DNA of 64,000 nucleotides from Candidatus Fimenecus excrementavium. Lineage in GTDB: Bacteria > Bacillota > Clostridia > Oscillospirales > Acutalibacteraceae. The position numbers were made by a program, and so were the translations under genes. Positions 48,317-57,706 of this stretch are shown here, piece by piece. Where the stretch lies: contig DVGI01000037.1 of the NCBI GenBank assembly GCA_018712805.1, forward strand, positions 1 through 64,000. The letters are read 5' to 3'. Every line of letters begins with the position of its first letter. Positions within the stretch are counted from its first letter, which is position 1. The notes under the pieces are model-generated. The model ran no database searches and was not told the origin of the DNA. It saw only the letters and a program-made list of their open reading frames with translations.

Positions 48317-50104
48317 ATGTATCGTTCCCATGTTCTGGTTTGCGGCGGTACCGGTTGTACCTCTTCAAACAGCCTAGCGATTATTGAAGCGCTTGAAGCG
48401 GAAATCGCCAAAAAAGGCTTGCAGGACGAAGTCAAGGTCGTCCGCACGGGTTGTTTCGGCCTTTGCGCGATCGGCCCGATTATGATTGTATACCCGGAAG
48501 GCAGCTTTTACAGCCAAGTCAAAGTGACGGACGTTCCCGAAATCGTCGAGGAACACCTTTTGAAAGGCCGTCTTGTCAAACGGCTGCTGTATGATGAGAC
48601 CGTCACGATGGATGACGTCAAATCCTTACAGGAAACCGATTTCTATAAAAAGCAGCACCGCGTGGCGCTTCGCAACTGCGGCGTGATTGACCCCGAAAAC
48701 ATTGAGGAATATATCGCGTTCGACGGCTATATGGCGCTCGCAAAATGCTTGAAAGAATACACCCCCGCCGAGGTCATTCAGATTGTGAAAGACTCCGGGC
48801 TTCGCGGACGCGGCGGCGGCGGATTCCCGACCGGGTTAAAATGGAGCTTTACGGCGGCGAACGAAGCGGACCAGAAATATGTTGTCTGCAACGCCGACGA
48901 GGGCGACCCCGGCGCATTCATGGACCGTTCCGTTTTGGAAGGCGACCCGCACTGCATCATTGAAGCGATGGCAATCTGCGGCTACGCAACCGGCGCGAGC
49001 GAGGGCTATGTCTATGTGCGTGCGGAATATCCGATTGCGGTTAAACGCTTGAAAATTGCAATCGACCAAGCGCGTGAATACGGGCTTTTGGGCAAGAACA
49101 TATTTGATTCCGGCTTTGATTTTGACGTACACGTCCGCCTTGGTGCCGGCGCGTTTGTCTGCGGCGAGGAAACCGCGCTGATGACCTCGATTGAAGGCAA
49201 CCGCGGCGAGCCGAGACCCCGCCCGCCTTATCCGGCGGTTAAGGGGTTGTTCGGCAAGCCCACCACCGAAAACAACGTTGAAACCTTTGCGAACGTGCCC
49301 CAGATTATTTTGAAAGGTGCGGACTGGTTCGCTTCGATGGGTACCGAAAAATCGAAAGGTACCAAGGTTTTCGCGCTCGGCGGCAAAATCAAAAACACCG
49401 GCCTTGTCGAAATCCCGATGGGCACGACCTTACGCGAAATCATCGAAGAAATCGGCGGCGGCATTCCGAACGGCAAGAAATTCAAGGCGGCGCAGACCGG
49501 CGGTCCCTCCGGCGGCTGTATCCCCGCTGCGCTGATGGACACCCCGATTGACTACGACAACCTGACCGCCATCGGCTGTATGATGGGCTCCGGCGGTTTG
49601 ATTGTTATGGACGAAGACAACTGCATGGTCGACATCGCCAAGTTCTTCTTGAACTTCACGGTTGACGAATCCTGCGGCAAATGCACCCCCTGCCGTGTCG
49701 GCACAAAGCGGCTTTTGGAAATGCTCGACAAAATTACCGCGGGCAAGGCGACAATGGAGGACCTTGACCGACTGGAGGACCTTTGCAACTATATCAAAGC
49801 AAACTCCCTTTGCGGCCTCGGTCAGACGGCGCCGAACCCCGTGCTTGCGACGCTCAAATTCTTCCGCGAAGAATATATCGCCCACGTGCGCGACAAGAAA
49901 TGTCCCGCGGGTGTGTGCAAGGCGCTGATGACCTATGCCATTGACGCGGACAAATGCCGCGGCTGTACGGCGTGCGCGCGGAAATGCCCCGCCGGCGCGA
50001 TTTCCGGCAAGGTCAAAGAAGTGCATACCATCGACACCGAAAAATGCATCAAGTGCGGCGTTTGCATGGAAACCTGCAAATTCGGCGCGGTTGTGAAAAG
50101 ATAA
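48317..50104 (+). CDS. hndC: Hydrogenase diaphorase subunit, NuoF-like (FMN, NAD, Fe-S)
   Basis: 595 residues in order: an N-terminal 2Fe-2S thioredoxin-like domain (CGGTGCTSSNS and TGCFGLCAIGP), the NuoF core with SGLRGRGGGGFPTGLKW near 160-176 and VCNADEGDPGAFMDR, the SLBB domain, a 4Fe-4S site (DESCGKCTPCRVGTKRL near 453), and two C-terminal ferredoxin motifs (CRGCTACARKCP, CIKCGVCMETC). It binds NADH and FMN, and in related enzymes performs electron bifurcation. It starts 15 bases after hndB. Confidence 0.95.
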   Translation: MYRSHVLVCGGTGCTSSNSLAIIEALEAEIAKKGLQDEVKVVRTGCFGLCAIGPIMIVYPEGSFYSQVKVTDVPEIVEEHLLKGRLVKRLLYDETVTMDDVKSLQETDFYKKQHRVALRNCGVIDPENIEEYIAFDGYMALAKCLKEYTPAEVIQIVKDSGLRGRGGGGFPTGLKWSFTAANEADQKYVVCNADEGDPGAFMDRSVLEGDPHCIIEAMAICGYATGASEGYVYVRAEYPIAVKRLKIAIDQAREYGLLGKNIFDSGFDFDVHVRLGAGAFVCGEETALMTSIEGNRGEPRPRPPYPAVKGLFGKPTTENNVETFANVPQIILKGADWFASMGTEKSKGTKVFALGGKIKNTGLVEIPMGTTLREIIEEIGGGIPNGKKFKAAQTGGPSGGCIPAALMDTPIDYDNLTAIGCMMGSGGLIVMDEDNCMVDIAKFFLNFTVDESCGKCTPCRVGTKRLLEMLDKITAGKATMEDLDRLEDLCNYIKANSLCGLGQTAPNPVLATLKFFREEYIAHVRDKKCPAGVCKALMTYAIDADKCRGCTACARKCPAGAISGKVKEVHTIDTEKCIKCGVCMETCKFGAVVKR

Positions 50105-50116
50105 GGAGTGTGCCAA

Positions 50117-51859
50117 ATGGAAACTGTCAATATTCAAATTAACGGCATGCCCTTAAGCGTGCCGAAAGGAATTTCGATTCTTGAAGCGGCCAGATATGCC
50201 GGTATTGAGATTCCGACGCTTTGCTATTTAAAAGATATTAACGAAATCGGCGCCTGCCGCATTTGCATGGTCGAAGTGAAAGGCGCGAGAAACTTGGTCA
50301 CCGCCTGTGTGTACCCGGTAAGCGAAGGCATGGAAGTCTTCACCAACACCGAAAAGGTGCGCCATTCCCGTAAAACGACGCTCGAGCTGATTCTTTCCAC
50401 GCACGACAAGAGCTGTCTTTCTTGTATTCGAAGCGGGACCTGCGAATTGCAGGCACTTTGCAAGGAATTCGGCGTAGACGACGAAAATGCATTTGCCGGC
50501 GAGACCATTCACTATGATTTCGACGACTCCGCCGCGCACATGGTGCGTGACAACAACAAATGCATTCTTTGCCGCCGCTGTGTTGCCGCCTGCGACGCGC
50601 AGGGCATTTCCGTTATCGGCGCAAACGCCCGCGGCTTTGACACGCACATCAGCTCGGCGTTCGACAAAGACCTTGCCAACGTATCGTGCATTTCCTGCGG
50701 TCAGTGCATCGTCAACTGCCCGACCGGCGCGATTGTTGAAAAAGACGACACCGACAAGGTGCTCGCCGCAATCAATGACCCCGAAAAATTTGTCATTGTC
50801 AACACCGCGCCGTCCATTCGCGCAACGCTCGGCGAGGCGTTCGGCATGCACATCGGCACCAACGTCGAAGGCAAAATGGTTGCTGCGCTGCGCCGTTTAG
50901 GCTTCGACAAGGTATTTGACACCGACTTCGCCGCGGACCTTACGATTGTCGAAGAAGCGCACGAATTTTTGGAGCGGTTCCAAAACGGCGGTGTTCTGCC
51001 GATGATTACCTCCTGCTCGCCGGGCTGGATTAAATACTGCGAGCACTATTACCCTGAACTTATTCCGCACCTTTCCACCTGCAAATCGCCGCAGCAGATG
51101 TTCGGCGCGACAATGAAAACTTATTACGCAAAGAAAATGGGTATTGACCCGAAAGATATGGTTGTGGTCGGCGTTATGCCCTGCACCGCGAAAAAGTTTG
51201 AAACCAAGCGCCCGAACCAGGCAGCTTCCGGCTATCCGGACGTGGATATTGCGATTACCACACGTGAGCTTGCGCGCATGATTGAAAGCGCGGGCATCTT
51301 CTTTAAGCATCTGCCCGACGAAGAATTTGACAATCCGTTCGGCGAGTCCACCGGCGCAGCCACCATTTTCGGCGCGACCGGCGGCGTTATGGAAGCGGCG
51401 CTTCGCACCGCCGTGGAAACCCTGACCGGCAAAGAGCTTGAAAACGTCGACTTCAAAGAAGTCCGCGGCATGAAAGAGGTCAAGGAAGCCGAATACGACG
51501 TGGACGGCACCAAGATTAAAGTTGCCGTTGCAAGCGGCACCAAAAACGCCAAGGTGATTTTGGACAAAATCAAAGACGGCACCGCAGATTATCAGTTCAT
51601 TGAAATCATGGGCTGCCCCGGCGGCTGCATCAACGGCGGCGGTCAGCCGATTCAGCACGCGGTTGTGCGCAACTTCGTGGATTTAAAAGCCAGACGCGCC
51701 CAGGCGCTTTACGACGCCGACGCGAAAAAAACCAAGCGCAAATCCCACGAAAACGAAACCATCAAACAGATGTATGCGGAATTTCTCGGCGAACCCGGCA
51801 GCCACAAGGCGCACGAGATTTTGCACACCTCTTACATTCCGCGCAAAAAATACAACTGA
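50117..51859 (+). CDS. hndD: [FeFe]-hydrogenase catalytic subunit
   Basis: 580 residues from the ATG at 50117 after AAGGAGTGTGCCAA. N-terminal 2Fe-2S domain (CYLKDINEIGACRICMVEV), a His/Cys-ligated cluster (HDKSCLSCIRSGTC), two 4Fe-4S motifs (CILCRRCVAACD, CISCGQCIVNCP) and the H-cluster domain with L1 TSCSPGWIKYCE, L2 MPCTAKKFE and L3 EIMGCPGGCINGGGQP. The small-subunit tail ends HTSYIPRKKYN. It makes or consumes H2. A terminator follows directly. Confidence 0.96.
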   Translation: METVNIQINGMPLSVPKGISILEAARYAGIEIPTLCYLKDINEIGACRICMVEVKGARNLVTACVYPVSEGMEVFTNTEKVRHSRKTTLELILSTHDKSCLSCIRSGTCELQALCKEFGVDDENAFAGETIHYDFDDSAAHMVRDNNKCILCRRCVAACDAQGISVIGANARGFDTHISSAFDKDLANVSCISCGQCIVNCPTGAIVEKDDTDKVLAAINDPEKFVIVNTAPSIRATLGEAFGMHIGTNVEGKMVAALRRLGFDKVFDTDFAADLTIVEEAHEFLERFQNGGVLPMITSCSPGWIKYCEHYYPELIPHLSTCKSPQQMFGATMKTYYAKKMGIDPKDMVVVGVMPCTAKKFETKRPNQAASGYPDVDIAITTRELARMIESAGIFFKHLPDEEFDNPFGESTGAATIFGATGGVMEAALRTAVETLTGKELENVDFKEVRGMKEVKEAEYDVDGTKIKVAVASGTKNAKVILDKIKDGTADYQFIEIMGCPGGCINGGGQPIQHAVVRNFVDLKARRAQALYDADAKKTKRKSHENETIKQMYAEFLGEPGSHKAHEILHTSYIPRKKYN

Positions 51860-51870
51860 TTTTTTCCTTT

Positions 51871-51892
51871 CCCCGCCCCCTTTCGGGCGGGG
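51871..51892 (+). terminator. Terminator of the hydrogenase operon
   Basis: CCCCGCCC and GGGCGGGG form an 8-bp G/C stem with a 6-base loop, followed by ATTTCTTTTTTT. Confidence 0.86.
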
Positions 51893-51912
51893 ATTTCTTT
51901 TTTTGCGCCCGC

Positions 51913-51942
51913 TTGACGCGGCGCGGGCGGCTGTGCTATGCT
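51913..51942 (+). promoter_or_regulatory. Probable promoter of the anSME-like gene
   Basis: TTGACG (51913-51918) and TATGCT (51937-51942) with an 18-base G/C-rich spacer and TG one base before the -10 (extended -10). The gene begins 49 bases later after AAAGGAGGCGGCTTT. Confidence 0.55.
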
Positions 51943-51990
51943 AACGAAAGAGTAAGCTAAAAACTACACCAAAGCAAAGGAGGCGGCTTT

Positions 51991-53091
51991 ATGCCCTGTG
52001 TTTCGTTGATGATTAAACCCGCGTCGTCCCTTTGCAACCTTTCTTGTGACTACTGCTTTTACCGCGACGTCGCAAAGCACCGCGAAAGCCCGCGTTTTGC
52101 CGCGATGACAGAAGAAACCGCTGAAATGCTCATTCAAAAAGCCCTTCGCTTTGCCGACGGCCAGGCGGTATCGTTCACCTTTCAGGGCGGCGAACCGACG
52201 CTTTGCGGGCTTTCCTTTTTTACATATTTTGCAAAAACCGTCAAACGCCTGAACCGCAAAAGCAGCCCGATTTTTTACAGCTTGCAAACCAACGGCACCA
52301 CGTTAAACGACGAATGGGCAAGCTTTTTCTCGGAAAACGGCTTTTTGGTGGGGTTGAGCTTAGACGGCGACGAGCGGGGCAACCGCTTTCGCAAAACGCC
52401 GGCGGGTGAAAGCACGTTTCAAACAGTGCTTGCCGCCGCAGAAATCTTAAAAAAGCACAAAGTCGAATTTAATATTCTCACCGTACTCACAGGCGACTGC
52501 GCCGAAAACGGCGAACGTGTTTATCGCTTTTTTCGAGACCACGGCTTTCGCTATTTACAATTTATCCCCTGTCTTCGTCCTTTCGGGTCAACAGAACAAA
52601 GCGAACTTTTTATGACAAGCGCGCAATATGCCGATTTTCTGGTTCATGTGTTTCGCCTTTATACGGAAGACTACCTGCGCGGGCAATATGTCAGCGTTCG
52701 CCAGTTTGACAACTGGGTGCGTCTGTTTTGGGGGCTTCCGACCGAGCAATGCGGGATTTTTGGGCATTGCTCCAGTCAGTTTGTTGCAGAAAGCAACGGC
52801 AACATTTACCCTTGCGATTTTTACTGTACGGACGAATTTCTGCTCGGCAATATCCTAACCGACGATTTTGAAGCGATGGCAAACTGTGAAACCGCGACAA
52901 AGTTTTTAAAAGAAAGCTTTTTCGTGCCGGGAAAATGCCGCACCTGTAAACTTTATCCGATGTGCCGCGCCGGCGGGTGTAAGCGCACACGGCAAAGCGA
53001 AGACTACTGCGAAGCTTATCAAAAGTTCTTCACAGAATGTCTGCCGCTGTTTCAGGCGTTTCGGCAGGAAAAGGACGGCGCGTCGCAATAA
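51991..53091 (+). CDS. Anaerobic sulfatase-maturase-like radical SAM/SPASM enzyme
   Basis: 366 residues. Radical SAM cluster in MIKPASSLCNLSCDYCFYRD near 7-26 (C-x3-C-x2-C), FTFQGGEPTLCGL near 67, and a SPASM region with CSSQFVAESNGNIYPCDFYC and GKCRTCKLYPMCRAGGCKR. This is the anSME pattern, enzymes that turn a Cys or Ser of sulfatases into formylglycine. No sulfatase is in the window, so the true substrate may lie elsewhere or be a different peptide. It stands alone with its own promoter and terminator. Confidence 0.85.
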   Translation: MPCVSLMIKPASSLCNLSCDYCFYRDVAKHRESPRFAAMTEETAEMLIQKALRFADGQAVSFTFQGGEPTLCGLSFFTYFAKTVKRLNRKSSPIFYSLQTNGTTLNDEWASFFSENGFLVGLSLDGDERGNRFRKTPAGESTFQTVLAAAEILKKHKVEFNILTVLTGDCAENGERVYRFFRDHGFRYLQFIPCLRPFGSTEQSELFMTSAQYADFLVHVFRLYTEDYLRGQYVSVRQFDNWVRLFWGLPTEQCGIFGHCSSQFVAESNGNIYPCDFYCTDEFLLGNILTDDFEAMANCETATKFLKESFFVPGKCRTCKLYPMCRAGGCKRTRQSEDYCEAYQKFFTECLPLFQAFRQEKDGASQ

Positions 53092-53100
53092 AAAATATTA

Positions 53101-53128
53101 AAAACCGCCTTGAAAAACAGGCGGTTTT
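53101..53128 (+). terminator. Terminator after the anSME-like gene
   Basis: AAAACCGCCT and AGGCGGTTTT form a 10-bp stem with an 8-base loop, followed by GCTTTTTT. Confidence 0.87.
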
Positions 53129-53142
53129 GCTTTTTTGGAATT

Positions 53143-53170
53143 TTGCTTGCGAAAGTGCATAGGCTATGAT
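53143..53170 (+). promoter_or_regulatory. Promoter of the MATE transporter gene
   Basis: TTGCTT (53143-53148), 16-base spacer, TATGAT (53165-53170). It argues for the MATE start at 53211 rather than an in-frame ATG that coincides with this -10 box. Confidence 0.6.
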
Positions 53171-53210
53171 ACACTATCGGGGCATTCTCAAGAAAGGGAC
53201 AGAAAAGAAA

Positions 53211-54566
53211 ATGCAGAAGTTACAGCCTTATGACAAGCGCTTTTACAAGAAAACCGTTGCCATCGCGCTGCCGGTGGCGTTGCAGGCGCTTTTAAACAAC
53301 TTTTTAAACGTCATTGACACGGTGATGATCGGCTCGTTGGGCGAAGCGTCGCTCGCCGCAGTCGGTCTTGCCAACAAGGTGTTTTTTGTTTTGTCGCTCG
53401 TGCTGTTCGGCGTTGCCGGCGGCTCCACAATTTTGACCGCGCAGTTTTGGGGCAAGAAAGATTTAAAGAACGTCCGGCGGGTGTTGGGGCTTTCGCTTTG
53501 CATCGGGGTCGGCGCGGCGCTGATTTTTACCGTTGCCGGCGTTTTCGCGCCCAACAGCGTTATGCGTATTTTCACGCCCGAACAAGGCACGATAACTTTG
53601 GGCACGAGTTATTTGACCATCGTCGCAATTTCTTATCCGTTTCAGGCGATTTCCCAGTGCTACACCTATTTTTACCGTGCAGTGAACCGCGTAGCGTTTA
53701 CCGTTGTGATTACCGGCTGCGCCATCGGCATCAACGCCGCGATTAACTACACGCTCATTTACGGAAAACTCGGTTTTCCGCAGTTGGGGCTTCGCGGCGC
53801 GGCAATCGGCACGCTTGTGGCACGGCTGTTTGAGTGCATTGCGATTTTGACCTATGTTTACGTCACCAAAAGCGCGGGCGCTGCAAAATTGCGGGAGCTC
53901 TTCGCATTTGATAGGGCTTTCGTCCGCAAATTTTTCAAAATCGCGCTGCCGGTTATTTTCAACGAATCCATTTGGGGCATCGGCGTTACCATGTACGCTT
54001 TGGTTTACGGGCGAATGGGCGTTTTGCCTATGGCGGCGATTACCGCGACACAGGTGGTTGAAGAAATGTTCATTGCGGCGTTTGCGGGGCTTTCCTCCGC
54101 CACGGGCGTGGTGCTCGGCAACGAAATGGGGGCGAACCGCTTGGAGGACGCCCGGCGGCACGCGCATGTGCTTTTGCGCGCCAACATTGTGTTTTCCCTG
54201 TTTTTAGCCCTCGCACTCTTTACACTTCGGAAAGCCATTATCTCGATTTTTGACCTGCCTGCGGAGACGTTTGCCGCGGCGGCGACCTGTCTTTTGATTT
54301 TTTCTTTATATTTGCCGTTTAAGACCAACAACTATATTATCATCGTCGGCATTTTACGCAGCGGCGGCGACACGCGGTATGCTTTGTTTTTGGATTTTTC
54401 CGGCGTGTGGGCGATCGGCGTGCCGATGGCGGTGCTCGGCGGGCTTATTTTAAAACAGCCGGTTTATGTCGTTTACGCCATGGTGATGTCGGAAGAAATT
54501 TACAAAACGGTGCTCGGGCTTTTCCGCTATCGGAAACGGAAATGGCTTCGCAACATTGTCGGATAA
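53211..54566 (+). CDS. MATE family multidrug/sodium antiporter
   Basis: 451 residues and twelve membrane helices, the normal MATE size. Marks: VAIALPVALQALLNNFLNVI near 17-36, IDTVMIGSLGEASLAAVGLA, and in the second half VIFNESIWGIGVTMYALVYG and ATGVVLGNEMGANRLEDARR near 304. It exports cationic drugs or metabolites in exchange for Na+ or H+; the substrate is unknown. The start is chosen after the promoter; the ribosome-binding site AAAGGG is 12 bases away and weak. A lipoprotein MltG gene follows 88 bases later. Confidence 0.92.
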   Translation: MQKLQPYDKRFYKKTVAIALPVALQALLNNFLNVIDTVMIGSLGEASLAAVGLANKVFFVLSLVLFGVAGGSTILTAQFWGKKDLKNVRRVLGLSLCIGVGAALIFTVAGVFAPNSVMRIFTPEQGTITLGTSYLTIVAISYPFQAISQCYTYFYRAVNRVAFTVVITGCAIGINAAINYTLIYGKLGFPQLGLRGAAIGTLVARLFECIAILTYVYVTKSAGAAKLRELFAFDRAFVRKFFKIALPVIFNESIWGIGVTMYALVYGRMGVLPMAAITATQVVEEMFIAAFAGLSSATGVVLGNEMGANRLEDARRHAHVLLRANIVFSLFLALALFTLRKAIISIFDLPAETFAAAATCLLIFSLYLPFKTNNYIIIVGILRSGGDTRYALFLDFSGVWAIGVPMAVLGGLILKQPVYVVYAMVMSEEIYKTVLGLFRYRKRKWLRNIVG

Positions 54567-54654
54567 ATTTCCTTTGCGGATTTTTGCTTCGCGGTTGCAA
54601 AAAGTCGAAAAAAATGATAAAATAAGAAAAATTTTGTTGTTTAAGGAGAGCGCC

Positions 54655-55542
54655 ATGCGACGCAAAATCATTTCTATCGGCTTGCTTTTGGTTCTTTTGG
54701 CGACTTTTGTTTCCTGTGGGTCAAAAGACGAAGAGGACACAACCACCAGCGCTGTTTTCTCGCCGCAAACCACTTACAGCGGCGGCGTTTATGCAGACGG
54801 CACCGACGCGCCCGAAACCCAGCCCGTGGCGCAATCGAATTTGGTCACGGTCACCGTACCGGAAGGCTACACGCTTGTGCGCCTTTCCTGGCTTTTGGAG
54901 GACAAAGGCATTTGCGGCAGCGACGCGTTTATTGAAGCCGCGCAAAATTACGATTTGTCGAAGTTCAGCATTTTAAGCAGCGTCCGTTCGGCGAAAAATG
55001 TCTGTTTCCCGTTGGAGGGCTATTTGTTCCCTGCCACTTATGAGTTTGAGAAAAACACCGACCCGAACGAGGTCATTCAAAAAATGGTTTCGACGTTTTC
55101 GTCGAGATTTACAGAAGATATGCAAGTGCGCGCCAAAGCGCTCGGCTATTCCGTCCACGAGATTTTGACGATTGCCTCGATTATCGAAAAAGAGGCGTTT
55201 ACCGCCGAACAGCGCACGCTGATTGCTTCCACGCTTTACAATCGTCTTGACAAAGGCATGAAACTGCAATGCGACGTGACGGTGAAATACTGCACCGGCG
55301 TCATCGAAACGCAATATCCTGATAAAATTGACCATTATAAATATTATTACAACACCTATCGCTGTGACGCGCTGCCCGCGGGGCCGATTTGCAACCCCGG
55401 CATGAGTTCCATTAACGCGGCGCTTTACCCCGACGACACCGATTATTTGTATTTCGTCATTGACACCGAGCCGCCGTATGAAGCGCGCTTTGCCGCCACT
55501 TACAAAGAGCATCAGAAAAACTGTGCGGAAATGGGCTATTAA
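54655..55542 (+). CDS. mltG: Endolytic transglycosylase MltG-like lipoprotein
   Basis: 295 residues from the ATG at 54655 after AAGGAGAGCGCC. A lipoprotein signal (lipobox LLLATFVSC near 11-19) and a Thr/Glu-rich linker come first. A LysM-like part follows (VTVPEGYTLVRLSWLLEDKG) and then the YceG/MltG domain with the catalytic Glu in LTIASIIEKEAF, plus LYNRLDKGMKLQCDVTVKYC and GPICNPGMSSINAALYPDDT. It cuts nascent glycan strands to set their length. MltG usually has an N-terminal membrane helix; here it is a lipoprotein. Confidence 0.9.
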   Translation: MRRKIISIGLLLVLLATFVSCGSKDEEDTTTSAVFSPQTTYSGGVYADGTDAPETQPVAQSNLVTVTVPEGYTLVRLSWLLEDKGICGSDAFIEAAQNYDLSKFSILSSVRSAKNVCFPLEGYLFPATYEFEKNTDPNEVIQKMVSTFSSRFTEDMQVRAKALGYSVHEILTIASIIEKEAFTAEQRTLIASTLYNRLDKGMKLQCDVTVKYCTGVIETQYPDKIDHYKYYYNTYRCDALPAGPICNPGMSSINAALYPDDTDYLYFVIDTEPPYEARFAATYKEHQKNCAEMGY

Positions 55543-55687
55543 CCTTTTTGCCCGTTTTGCGCAACCGCACGTTGTCAACTCCGGTTGCGGCGGAAAAGCC
55601 GGTCTGTAAACCGGAAGCGGTGGCGTAATCGTTTTGCTACTGTTATAATAAACCCATGATTCTTTGAGATAAAGGAGCGAGTAATTT

Positions 55688-56323
55688 ATGAATATCGAAA
55701 TTGCAAACCGCCTTGTACAACTCAGAAAAGAAAACGGGCTTTCCCAAGAAGCGCTCGCGGCGAAACTCGGTATCAGCCGCCAGGCGATTTCCAAATGGGA
55801 GCGCGCAGAAGCATCGCCCGACACCGACAACTTAATGGCGCTCGCCGAGCTTTACGGCATGTCGTTAGACGCCCTTTTGAACACGGCAAATGACCAATAT
55901 GTTTTAGACAGCGGTGAACAAGAAGCCGACAAAGACGAAAAGAAAGTCAAGAAAGAAAAAACCGAGCTTCAGAAAAAAGCCATTAAAATGTTTAAATTCC
56001 CCTTCCCGCTGTTTGTGGTTCTTATCTTTTTGGCGTTCGGTTTCGCAGCAAACTTGTGGCACCCGGCGTGGCTTGTCTTTTTGCTGATTCCGATTTATTA
56101 CCACTTAGCGGGCGCTTTGTGCGTCACGAACAAAAAGGCGCGCTTGCTCGCGATGCCCGTTCCGGAAGTTGCGCTTCTCGTTTATATGTGCTTCGGCATT
56201 TTGGCAAATCTTTGGAGCCCGACTTGGATTGTGTTCTTGGTCATTCCCCTTTATTACTGGTTGGTCGCTAGCTTTTACAAGGGTGATAAAAAAGAAAAAG
56301 ACGCTCCCGAAGAAGAAAAATAA
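55688..56323 (+). CDS. HTH (XRE) transcription regulator with membrane helices
   Basis: 211 residues. The N-terminal HTH_3 domain (IANRLVQLRKENGLSQEALA, LGISRQAISKWERAEASPDT, MSLDALLNTA) is followed by a charged linker (DEKKVKKEKTELQKKAIKM) and four membrane helices in two similar pairs, each ending in a phrase like NLWHPAWLVFLLIPIYY and NLWSPTWIVFLVIPLYY. This is a common Firmicutes layout in which the membrane part may sense envelope state. An extended -10 TGTTATAAT lies about 50 bases upstream. Targets unknown. Confidence 0.88.
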   Translation: MNIEIANRLVQLRKENGLSQEALAAKLGISRQAISKWERAEASPDTDNLMALAELYGMSLDALLNTANDQYVLDSGEQEADKDEKKVKKEKTELQKKAIKMFKFPFPLFVVLIFLAFGFAANLWHPAWLVFLLIPIYYHLAGALCVTNKKARLLAMPVPEVALLVYMCFGILANLWSPTWIVFLVIPLYYWLVASFYKGDKKEKDAPEEEK

Positions 56324-56331
56324 ACAGAATT

Positions 56332-56363
56332 AAAAACGGTGAAAGTAACATTTCACCGTTTTT
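56332..56363 (+). terminator. Terminator after the HTH membrane protein gene
   Basis: AAAAACGGTGAAA and TTTCACCGTTTTT pair over 13 bp around a 6-base loop, followed by TTCTTTG. Confidence 0.86.
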
Positions 56364-56475
56364 TTCTTTGTGAAACGTCGATTTTTGGAAGGATAAACAT
56401 AGCATTCCTTGCATACTTGTGTTACAATAAATAGAGTATGCATTTTGAGTTTTGAACATATCGGAGGAATCTTCC

Positions 56476-57675
56476 ATGCATTGCACAAGAAATATTACAA
56501 ACGACATTGTGTATCTCGGCGGCAGCGACCGCAGACTTGCACTGTTTGAAAATGTATTTCCCATTCCGAACGGCGTGTCCTATAACGCGTATTTGATTAA
56601 AGACGAAAAAACCGCGCTGTTAGACACGGTGGACAAGTCCGTTTCGGAGCTGTTTTTTGAAAATCTGGAGTTTGCGCTGGACGGCAAAGCGCTTGACTAT
56701 GTTGTCGTCAACCACATGGAGCCCGACCACTGCGCCACGCTCGGCGAAGTGATTTTGCGCTATCCGCAGGTGAAAATTGTCTGCAACGCCAAAACGCTGA
56801 CAATGATTAAACAGTTTTTCACTTTTGACGCGGACGAGCGCTGCCAGATTGTTAAAGAGGGTGAATCCCTCACGCTCGGCAAACATACCTTGCAATTTTA
56901 CATGGCGCCGATGGTCCACTGGCCGGAGGTCATGGTGACTTACGACACGGCGGACAAGGTGCTTTTCTCCGCAGACGCGTTCGGCACATTCGGGGCACTC
57001 GGCGGGGCGATTTTCGCCGACGAATGCGGCTACCCGCAAAAGGGCTTTGACGAAGCACGCCGCTATTATTCGAATATTGTCGGCAAATACGGCATGCAGA
57101 CGCTGTCTCTTCTGAAAAAGGCTTCCGGGCTGGATATTGCCTATGTCTGCCCGCTGCACGGTCCGATTTGGCGCAAAGACATCGGCGCATTTGTCGAGAA
57201 ATATCAGCTTTGGGGCGCTTACGAGCCGGAGGAAAAAGGCGTTTTAATTGCCTACGCCTCGGTTTACGGCGGCACCCAAAACGCCGCGGAAATTTTGGCT
57301 TCTAAACTCGCCGACGCCGGCGTTACCAATCTTGCAATGTATGACGTATCGGTTACCGACCCGTCTTATATTGTTTCGGAAGCGTTCCGTTTCAGCCACA
57401 TTGTGTTCGCTTCCACCACCTATAACAACGGTATTTTCTGCAATATGGAAACGCTTTTACACGACCTTGCGGCGCACGCGCTGAAAAATCGCACGGTCGG
57501 CATCATTCAAAACGGTTCCTGGGCGCCGCAAAGCGGCAAGCTGATGCGGGAAATCATCGGTTCGATGCAGAATATGCAGATTTTAGACGCGTGCGTCAAC
57601 CTGCGGTCTACTGTAAAGCCTGAAAACCTTACAGAGATTGACGCGCTTTGTGAAGCAATCGCCGCCGACTTTTAA
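56476..57675 (+). CDS. FprA-family A-type flavodiiron protein
   Basis: 399 residues from the ATG at 56476 after GGAGGAATCTTCC. The metallo-beta-lactamase-like diiron domain has NHMEPDHCATLGEVI near 80-94 (H-x-E-x-D-H), a His in APMVHWPEVMVTYD and YVCPLHGPIW. The flavodoxin domain opens LIAYASVYGGTQNAAEILAS near 255. It reduces O2 or NO to protect an anaerobe. An upstream TACAAT with TG (extended -10) lies near 56421-56426. No rubredoxin gene is next to it. Confidence 0.94.
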   Translation: MHCTRNITNDIVYLGGSDRRLALFENVFPIPNGVSYNAYLIKDEKTALLDTVDKSVSELFFENLEFALDGKALDYVVVNHMEPDHCATLGEVILRYPQVKIVCNAKTLTMIKQFFTFDADERCQIVKEGESLTLGKHTLQFYMAPMVHWPEVMVTYDTADKVLFSADAFGTFGALGGAIFADECGYPQKGFDEARRYYSNIVGKYGMQTLSLLKKASGLDIAYVCPLHGPIWRKDIGAFVEKYQLWGAYEPEEKGVLIAYASVYGGTQNAAEILASKLADAGVTNLAMYDVSVTDPSYIVSEAFRFSHIVFASTTYNNGIFCNMETLLHDLAAHALKNRTVGIIQNGSWAPQSGKLMREIIGSMQNMQILDACVNLRSTVKPENLTEIDALCEAIAADF

Positions 57676-57706
57676 GCGGCGCTTTGCTTGAGAAAGAGAG
57701 GAAAAA

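Noticed and set aside
51943..51990. A precursor peptide gene before the anSME-like enzyme
   Set aside because: Only a few codons are open between promoter and start; no Cys- or Gly-rich peptide with a ribosome-binding site was found.
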